From CAYLJO01 sp964383905 (GTDB lineage Bacteria > Acidobacteriota > Blastocatellia > Pyrinomonadales > Pyrinomonadaceae): DNA of 27,568 nt. Under the pieces are notes generated by a model. The model was not told the DNA's origin. It did no database searches and saw only the letters and a list, made by a program, of their open reading frames with translations. Made by a program: the position numbers and the translations under genes. Where the stretch lies: NCBI GenBank assembly GCA_964383905.1, contig CAYLJO010000070.1:1-27568 (forward strand), read 5' to 3'. Positions within the stretch are counted from its first letter, which is position 1; every line of letters starts with the position of its first letter. Positions 21,752 to 27,568 of this stretch are shown in pieces.

Positions 21752-24700
21752 TTATTTAGAATTAGTGTTCTGATCAAGGGCGTAGGCGATGGCTTGTTTC
21801 AGCGTCATGGCCCGCCCCTCGGCCCACGCTGCCGCGAATGATTCCCGCCCCAGCGCGTCGCATGCCGCGGCCACCCGACGTTCATATTCGTGACGTTTGG
21901 CGAGCGGCAGCGGACTGCCGATGGTTTCGCGCAGGGCTTCCGCCGCCCCGAACAGATGTGCGGCACGCTCACAATCGCCTTGATCACAAGCCACTTCTCC
22001 GAGGTTACTGAGTGAGCTGGCAATAAATAACTTATCGCCGAGCTCGCGCCGCAGGTCGAGGCTTTCAATGTATAACGCGGCCGCCCGTTCATAGTCGCCC
22101 TGCTGTTGCGCTACTTCACCCAGGTTGTTAAGTGACATTCCAATGCCGCGCCTGTCCCCCAGCTCGCGCCGCAGCTCCAGGCTCTCCGCGTATAGCGCGG
22201 CCGCTCGCTCGTAATCACCTTGAGAGTAGGCCACGCCTCCGAGGTTATTTAATGAGTTCGCGATGCCCCATTTATCGCCGAGTTCCCGGCGCAGGCTTAG
22301 GCTCTCCATATACAGAGCGGCCGCACGCTCCCAGTCGCCTCGCGAGTACGCTATGCTCCCAAGATTATTAAGGGACTGGGCAACCCCCAGCTTGTCGCCC
22401 AACTCGCGATACAGTGCCAGACTTTCTTGAAGAATGACGTCCTGTCGCTCAAAGTCACCCTGGGTGCCTGCCAAAACTCCTGCGCCGTTGGTCGCCTTGG
22501 CCCGCACCGACGCCGGTATACTGCCGCTCTGAGCCCGCGCCAGGAACCCCTCCAGCCACTTACGCCCCTCACTTAGATAGCCGTGCACATCCCAGAACCG
22601 CCAGAGCGCGCCCGCCAGCCGTAGCCCTAATTCTATCTCCCCGCTCGCCCCCATCCATTGCAGCGCCGCCCGCAGATTATCGTGCTCCGTCTCGAGCTGT
22701 CCCAACAACTCTACCTGCCTTGATCCCGTCAGCTCCGGCTCTGCTTCTTCCGCGAGTGTCAGGAAGAAGCCGGCATGCCGCCGCAACGTCTCGGTCTCTC
22801 CGCCCTCCTTTAAGCATTCCAGCCCGTACTCCCTGATCGTCTCCAGCATCGTGAAGCGCGGTTCGCCGTCCGCCTGCTCTTTCTGTCGCAGCATGCTCTT
22901 ATCTAAGAGCGATTCGACCCCACTCAGGACATCGATCTCCAGATCGCCTTCCCCGCCACACACCGCCTCCACGGCCTCCAGCGTGCAGCCGCCGACAAAG
23001 ACCGAGAGTTGTCTGAACAATCTCTTCTCATCCTCAGCCAGCAGGTCGTAGCCCCAGGCGATTGCCCCGCGCATCGTTTGCTGCCGCGATGGCAGATCTT
23101 GCGCCCCTCCTGTCAGGAGCTTAAATCTGTTCTCAAGCCGCGCCAGCATTGCCTGCGGCGAAAGCAGCTTGATACGGGCGGCGGCCAGTTCGATGGCCAG
23201 CGGCAACCCGTCGAGGCGGGTGCAGATTTCTGCCACGGCATGGGCATTCTCGTTTGTGATCGTAAAGCTGGGCTTGGCCGCGCGGGCGCGTCGGACAAAT
23301 AAGGCCACCGCACCATACTGGGCCAGGTTTTCCACCGGCGGCAGGTGTTTGAGGTCGGGCAGTGCCAGTGACGGCACCGGGAATTCCTGTTCCCCTTGCA
23401 CGTGCAACACCGCCCGGCTGGTTACCAAAACCTTCAGACGGGGCGATGCCGTAAGCAAGTCGGCCGCCGCCGGGGCGGCGGCGAGCAATTGCTCGAAGTT
23501 GTCGAGCAGAAGCAGCATCTGCTTATCCTGCAAATACTGCTTCAGGCTCTGTAAGAGCGAAACGCCTCCGGCTTCCTTGATCCCCAGTGTTTGAGCGATC
23601 GTGGAGACGACTAGGCCGGGATCGCTGATCGTGGACAAGGCGATGAAAAATACGCCGTCCTTGAATGAGCCCAGCAGGTTCGACGCGACTTGCAACCCGA
23701 GGCGCGTCTTCCCCGTGCCGCCGGGGCCGGTGAGGGTCAGCAGGCGCACATCCTCTTGCCGGAGGAGCTTCTCGACGGCGGCCACTTCCCCTTCGCGGCC
23801 GAGGAGGGACGTAAGCTGAACCGACAGATTATGGGGACGGCTGTCGGGAGACTCGAGAAGTGGTACTGACAAGACTGTCGGATTCGTTTGCCAGGAGACC
23901 TCTGGATTTGTCTCGTGACCACCGCCCCCGCCGACCGCCGCCTCACCGCTCGTATCAGGGGCGGCCGAACGCTCCAGCCTGGACCTGAACTCCATCTCCT
24001 GCCGCAAGTGTTTAAGGTCGCCGGCCAGATCATTGACCGTTTGATACCGCTTCTCTTTTTGCTTGGCCAGCGCTTTCTTGACGATCAGCTCCAGCTCCGG
24101 CGGGACCGTTTGCCTGTACTGCCTGAGCGGCACCGGCTCCTTTTCGAGTATCGAGACGATCACATCCGTAGGTGTTTTCCCCACGAATGGTGCGGCCCCC
24201 GTCACCATCATGTAAATCACCACCCCCAAGCTCCAAATGTCGGACCGCGCGTCCACGTCAAGACCGCGCGCCTGCTCCGGAGACATGTACTTGACCGTGC
24301 CCATCACTATGCCCGGCTCCGTATTGACCATCGTCGGCGCTTCCGTAGCGTCGAGGGAGCGCTGCGTGAGCTTGGCGAGCCCGAAGTCCAGAATTTTTAC
24401 GTAGCCGTCCGGCCGCAGCATGATGTTCTCCGGCTTGATGTCACGGTGCACGATCCCCGCCGCGTGTGCCGCCGCCAGCGCGGAAGCCACTTGGATGGCG
24501 ACGTCAAGCACTTCACCGATCTTCATCCGCGTTCTCGACATGTGCTGATGCAGCGTCACCCCGTCGACGAACTCGGTCGCCATGAAGTGCACCGAGTCGG
24601 TCTCTCCGATCTCATGAATGGTAAGGATGTTTGGATGGTTGAGCGCCGAGGCGGCGCGTGCTTCCTGCTCGAAGCGGCGCATCCGGTCTTCGTTCGCGGT

Positions 24701-24841
24701 GATATCCGGCAGCAGCACCTTAAGAGCTATCTTGCGGCCCAATTGCGCATCATCGGCCAGATAAACTTCGCCCATGCCGCCTGCGCCAAGCGAGGAGCGG
24801 ATTTCGTAGCGGCCAAGACGTGTGCCTGCGGCGATGGGCAT
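21752..24841 (-). CDS. Serine/threonine protein kinase fused to an NB-ARC/AfsR-type ATPase and TPR repeats
   Basis: This is a 1029-residue cytoplasmic signalling protein. I place the start at MPIAAGTRLGRYEI (24841); an extension to 24883 adds no conserved residues. The kinase domain (about 10-270) has a complete active site: GAGGMGEVY loop, Lys in KIALKV (about 38), HRDIKPEN (about 130), DFGLAK and YMSPEQARG. After a Ser/Gly-rich linker a STAND-type ATPase follows, with P-loop LTGPGGTGKTRLG (about 368-380), LLLLDNFEQL (about 447) and LVTSRAVLHV, as in AfsR/MalT-like regulators. The C-terminal third has about five 40-residue TPR units (SLNNLGSIAYSRGDWERAAA, then LYMESLSLRRELGDKWGI), so similar that a 120-bp DNA repeat is visible at about 21990-22440. 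There is no DNA-binding domain. Phosphorylation upon TPR-sensed ligand, after oligomerisation, is inference. Divergent from the two-component genes. Confidence 0.92.
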   Translation of the reverse strand: MPIAAGTRLGRYEIRSSLGAGGMGEVYLADDAQLGRKIALKVLLPDITANEDRMRRFEQEARAASALNHPNILTIHEIGETDSVHFMATEFVDGVTLHQHMSRTRMKIGEVLDVAIQVASALAAAHAAGIVHRDIKPENIMLRPDGYVKILDFGLAKLTQRSLDATEAPTMVNTEPGIVMGTVKYMSPEQARGLDVDARSDIWSLGVVIYMMVTGAAPFVGKTPTDVIVSILEKEPVPLRQYRQTVPPELELIVKKALAKQKEKRYQTVNDLAGDLKHLRQEMEFRSRLERSAAPDTSGEAAVGGGGGHETNPEVSWQTNPTVLSVPLLESPDSRPHNLSVQLTSLLGREGEVAAVEKLLRQEDVRLLTLTGPGGTGKTRLGLQVASNLLGSFKDGVFFIALSTISDPGLVVSTIAQTLGIKEAGGVSLLQSLKQYLQDKQMLLLLDNFEQLLAAAPAAADLLTASPRLKVLVTSRAVLHVQGEQEFPVPSLALPDLKHLPPVENLAQYGAVALFVRRARAAKPSFTITNENAHAVAEICTRLDGLPLAIELAAARIKLLSPQAMLARLENRFKLLTGGAQDLPSRQQTMRGAIAWGYDLLAEDEKRLFRQLSVFVGGCTLEAVEAVCGGEGDLEIDVLSGVESLLDKSMLRQKEQADGEPRFTMLETIREYGLECLKEGGETETLRRHAGFFLTLAEEAEPELTGSRQVELLGQLETEHDNLRAALQWMGASGEIELGLRLAGALWRFWDVHGYLSEGRKWLEGFLARAQSGSIPASVRAKATNGAGVLAGTQGDFERQDVILQESLALYRELGDKLGVAQSLNNLGSIAYSRGDWERAAALYMESLSLRRELGDKWGIANSLNNLGGVAYSQGDYERAAALYAESLELRRELGDRRGIGMSLNNLGEVAQQQGDYERAAALYIESLDLRRELGDKLFIASSLSNLGEVACDQGDCERAAHLFGAAEALRETIGSPLPLAKRHEYERRVAAACDALGRESFAAAWAEGRAMTLKQAIAYALDQNTNSK

Positions 24842-25297
24842 GGCTGGACAGGGAACTGCGCCATCAAGTGTCGGATGACACAATACAGATGTAACTGCCC
24901 TATTTTAGCTGTGTTCAACCGGCCGCGCCAAGCGGGCATGCGAATATTGGCAGTCGTGAATGATGTGAAAAGCTTCCGCGCCGCACGTCTCGCGCGGATA
25001 TTATTCTTACGTCCGAGGCAGAACACCTTCACGCTTAGCTTTACCATCCCGGTGACTTAAGGAAAGTTACCAATCCTGGTAACGATGGGCCGTTAGTACC
25101 CGTCCAACCGTGCTACGTCAGATGAATCAACGGTGGGCCTCCAGCTTCTGATGCTCGCCGAGTCGGAAACGCACGGATCGAAAATGCCTTCCCGGTTGTT
25201 TAAGGGAACATCTCATCCCAGCGTTGATGTATTGTTGTCCGGTTGTAACTTGCTCGGAAAACAACTAATGTAAGCTCGCGTTGCTGGAGAAAGCGGC
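24842..25297. other. Divergent intergenic region between the kinase gene and the sensor kinase gene
   Basis: These 456 bases hold no gene I can support. A dyad GTTACCA-atcc-TGGTAAC (25066-25083) is a 7+4+7 palindrome and could be an operator. A weak promoter candidate TTGTAA (25243-25248), 17 bases, TAATGT (25266-25271) precedes the sensor gene, which has GGAG eight bases before its TTG start. Confidence 0.5.
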
Positions 25298-26673
25298 TTG
25301 AGCAGCATTCTTCAAACTATAGGTATGAGCTATGTGACGGCAGTCCTTGGCGTTGCCACAGTGACGGCCCTGCTCGCGCCCTTTCACAACCGGATCAATT
25401 CGACGACCGTGGCGCTCGCGCTGCTGCTCGTCGTCCTCTTTATCGCTACTCTGTGGGGGAGCAGACCGGCGCTCGTGGCTTCCGTGCTCGGGGTGCTCTG
25501 TTTTAATTNNNNNNNNNNNNNNNNNNNNNNNNNNNNNNNNNNNNNNNNNNNNNNNNNNNNNNNNNNNNNNNNNNNNNNNNNNNNNNNNNNNNNNNNNNNN
25601 NNNNNNNNTGGGGGAGCAGACCGGCGCTCGTGGCTTCCGTGCTCGGGGTGCTCTGTTTTAATTTCTTCTTCCTGCCGCCGGTTTACACGTTCACAATCGA
25701 AGACCCGCAAAACTGGGTTGCGCTGACCGCATTTTTTATCACCGCCATCACAGTCGGCCAACTCTCGGCACGGGCGAAACGGCGCGCCGAGGAAGCCGAG
25801 GCCGGGCGGCGTGAAATCGAGCGGCTCTACCACGAACTGCAAGATGCTTTTGAGCGCGCCAGCTTTGCGGAGGCTCTCAAACAGAGCGAGAAACTAAAAT
25901 CGGCTCTACTCGACGCCGTCACGCATGACCTGCGAACGCCGTTGACCTCAATCAAAGCCTCGATCACCACCCTCCTGGACGAGGCGCGCGGCGAAACCGA
26001 TGCCGGGCAGGCCGTCATCCTTGATGCGGAGTCAAGGAATGAGATGCTCGAGGTGATTAACGAAGAGAGCGACAGGCTCAACCGTTTCATTAACGGCTTG
26101 ATCGAAATGGCCCGTATTGAAGCCGGCGAAATGCACTTGCGCCGCCGCTGGGGCGATATGGATGAGATCATCGCGTCGGCGCTCCAGCGCGCCGACAATC
26201 TCACGCGGAACCATCGAGTCGAGGTTGAAACGGAAGAAGAGCTGCCGGTCGTGCGCGTTGATCCGCGGGCGGTGAGTGAGGTCATCTACACGCTCGTTGA
26301 TAATGCGGCAAAATACTCGCCGGCCGGGACGAGCATTCGGATCATCGCGAAACGCACCGGTGATGAGAGGCTTCAGATTGCCGTCGAAGACGAGGGGCAG
26401 GGCATCCCCGTCGAATTGCGCGGAAGAGTCTTTGATAAGTTTTACCGGGCGATGCGCGACGGTGACATTAGCGCCCGGCAGCCTTCCGGCACTGGGATGG
26501 GCCTGGCAATAGCTAAAGGAATCGTCGAAGCCCACGACGGAAGAATCTGGATCGAAAGCGGCGCGGGCGATAGGGGGACACGAGTTGTCGTCACACTTCC
26601 GATCGGCGATGATGACGTGGTGGCTGAACAGCTACAGACGCCGCTTGAAGATGCGGGTAAAATGGCTGACTAA
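25298..26673 (+). CDS. KdpD-like sensor histidine kinase, interrupted by an assembly gap
   Basis: The gene is split only by an artefact. The 55 bases before the N run are repeated exactly after it. Removing one copy plus the 100 N (155 bases) joins both halves in one frame, giving 406 residues. The start is TTG 25298, with GGAG eight bases upstream. Residues 15-115 hold four membrane helices of the DUF4118 type of KdpD (STTVALALLLVVLFIATLWG, ASVLGVLCFNFFFLPPVYTF, NWVALTAFFITAITVGQLSA). A coiled coil follows (RRAEEAEAGRREIERLYHEL). The histidine-kinase core has the H box in VTHDLRTPLTSIK, N box LVDNAAKYSP, G1 VEDEGQGIP and G2 GTGMGLAIAKG. The large N-terminal KdpD and USP domains are absent, so K+ sensing is not assured. 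Its partner regulator follows 30 bases later. Confidence 0.88.
25509..25608. other. Assembly gap of 100 N, flanked by a 55-bp exact duplication
   Basis: Bases 25454-25508 and 25609-25663 are identical. The run is exactly 100 N, a default scaffold gap. The true sequence is most likely continuous, with one copy only. This is an overlap left unmerged by the assembler, not a biological repeat. Confidence 0.93.
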
Positions 26674-26703
26674 ACGTCACCCTAAAGTGATGAATTAAAC
26701 TTG

Positions 26704-27405
26704 ATGAATCAGAAGCCGCGCATTCTAGTTGTCGATGACGAACCGCAGCTGACGCGTGTGCTGCGAACGGGATTGAAGTCGCGCGGGTACGAGGTGCGCG
26801 TGGCGGCAGACGGCATTTCCGCACTGGAGACCTTCAGCGATTGGAAGCCTGATCTGGTGATAACCGATCTTTCGATGCCGAATATGGATGGGCTGGAACT
26901 CTGCCGGCGTCTGCGCGCGATCTCTCCGGTCCCGATCATCGTGCTCACGGCGAAGGGCGAGGAAAAAACGAAAGTAGCGGCGCTGGATATAGGGGCGGAC
27001 GACTACGTTACCAAGCCCTTCGGGATGGATGAGCTGGTCGCGCGCGCGCGCGCGACATTGCGCCGCGCGGCGATGACCATTACGACCGAAGCTGCCCCGA
27101 CCGTTTTAGAAGCCGGTGATTTTCGCATCGACCTGGAAACCCGCCGCGTTACTGTGCAGGGTCGTGAAGTACACCTGACGCCCAAAGAGCTGGACCTGCT
27201 AATTTACTTTATGACTCACGCCGGAAAGGTGCTTACCCATCGCACAATCCTGGCCGCGCTCTGGGGCGGTGATTATGTCGAGCAGACGGAATATCTGCGC
27301 GTCTTCGTGAGGAACTTGCGAAAGAAGATCGAACCTGACGCGGCAACACCACGCTACATACTCACCGAGCAGTGGACCGGCTATCGCTTCGATCCGGGAG
27401 CATAA
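26704..27405 (+). CDS. KdpE-like OmpR-family response regulator
   Basis: This 233-residue two-component regulator starts at ATG 26704; an adjacent TTG at 26701 is the alternative. The receiver domain (about 6-118) has the acidic pair in LVVDDEPQ, phospho-acceptor Asp in DLVITDLSMPNMDG (about 54), Thr in IIVLTAKGEE and Lys in YVTKPFG. The winged-helix DNA-binding domain (about 137-230) reads FRIDLETRRVTVQGREVHLT, PKELDLLIYFMTHAGKVLTH and VRNLRKKIEPD. It follows the sensor kinase by 30 bases, so the pair is co-transcribed. The receiver and wHTH sequences resemble KdpE, but no kdpFABC potassium pump lies in the window, so the target genes are unknown. Confidence 0.93.
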   Translation: MNQKPRILVVDDEPQLTRVLRTGLKSRGYEVRVAADGISALETFSDWKPDLVITDLSMPNMDGLELCRRLRAISPVPIIVLTAKGEEKTKVAALDIGADDYVTKPFGMDELVARARATLRRAAMTITTEAAPTVLEAGDFRIDLETRRVTVQGREVHLTPKELDLLIYFMTHAGKVLTHRTILAALWGGDYVEQTEYLRVFVRNLRKKIEPDAATPRYILTEQWTGYRFDPGA

Positions 27406-27568
27406 TCCCTACCGCCTCACCTCTCAATCCCCCTCAATCTGTACTTGACGCTACGGTAGAGACCTGCTGTCGGCAGGCACATCCCGGAACAGTCGCTATC
27501 CTCTTTAAATGCGCTGGTGATGAACAGGTCATCGCGGCATGATCTTTATAAACTTTTTACGACTTCTT

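Noticed and set aside
23888..25060. 390-residue open frame on the plus strand
   Set aside because: It is antisense to the kinase domain and runs into the intergenic region; no family pattern, while the opposite strand carries a clear kinase.
25454..25663. 55-bp direct repeat flanking an unknown insert, as a mobile element or duplication
   Set aside because: The insert is exactly 100 N and the frame closes when one copy is removed. It is a scaffolding artefact.

Overview
The window is GC-rich bacterial DNA, most likely from an uncultured soil Acidobacteriota (Blastocatellia/Pyrinomonadales-like) genome. That placement is inference. It rests on a serine/threonine kinase fused to an ATPase and TPR repeats, a very large secreted protein with NPDIA repeats, a short KdpD-like sensor kinase, and an ECF sigma factor followed by a double zinc-finger anti-sigma factor. 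No rRNA or tRNA was found to confirm it. The sequence is a draft assembly: 100 N at 25509-25608 lie between two identical 55-bp copies, so the break is an unmerged contig overlap.

The left end (1-1965) is a previously unlabelled chromosomal integron. Three unrelated small genes all read on the minus strand: a hypothetical protein, an exported STN/secretin-like protein and a stand-alone TIR-domain protein. Each is bounded by attC recombination sites. Two complete attC sites show stems of about 15 bp with unpaired extrahelical bases. In each cassette the first ten bases are the reverse complement of its last ten (10/10, 10/10 and 9/10), which is the mark of mobile gene cassettes. A cassette-promoter candidate and an attI-like site come next, then a degenerate, divergent integron integrase (1934-2478). 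The integrase is cut off where it meets an equally truncated comM/yifB gene (2478-3043), so this is either a real rearrangement or an assembly chimera.

From 3.1 to 10.2 kb lies an ordinary housekeeping block on the minus strand: an MltD-like lytic transglycosylase, Lon protease, Hsp20, NrdR and a UPF0104 flippase-like membrane protein. An 18-bp perfect inverted repeat separates hsp20 from lon. From 10.4 to 13.3 kb on the plus strand is an ECF sigma factor, its likely anti-sigma factor, a B-box zinc-finger membrane protein and a small membrane protein, apparently one envelope-stress or regulatory cluster.

The segment 13.3-17.2 kb looks acquired and partly decayed. It holds a frameshifted DUF5677-like remnant, a TetR repressor with a multi-pass membrane protein and two matching operators, and a dead ISAs1-family insertion sequence with 19-bp perfect terminal repeats. 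A hairpin abuts the right end of the element and another lies just outside its left end. After that come a 1386-residue secreted BNR/NPDIA/Ig-like protein behind a canonical promoter, a convergent kinase-ATPase-TPR signalling protein, and a KdpDE-like two-component pair. The last 160 bp (27406-27568) hold no gene that I can see.
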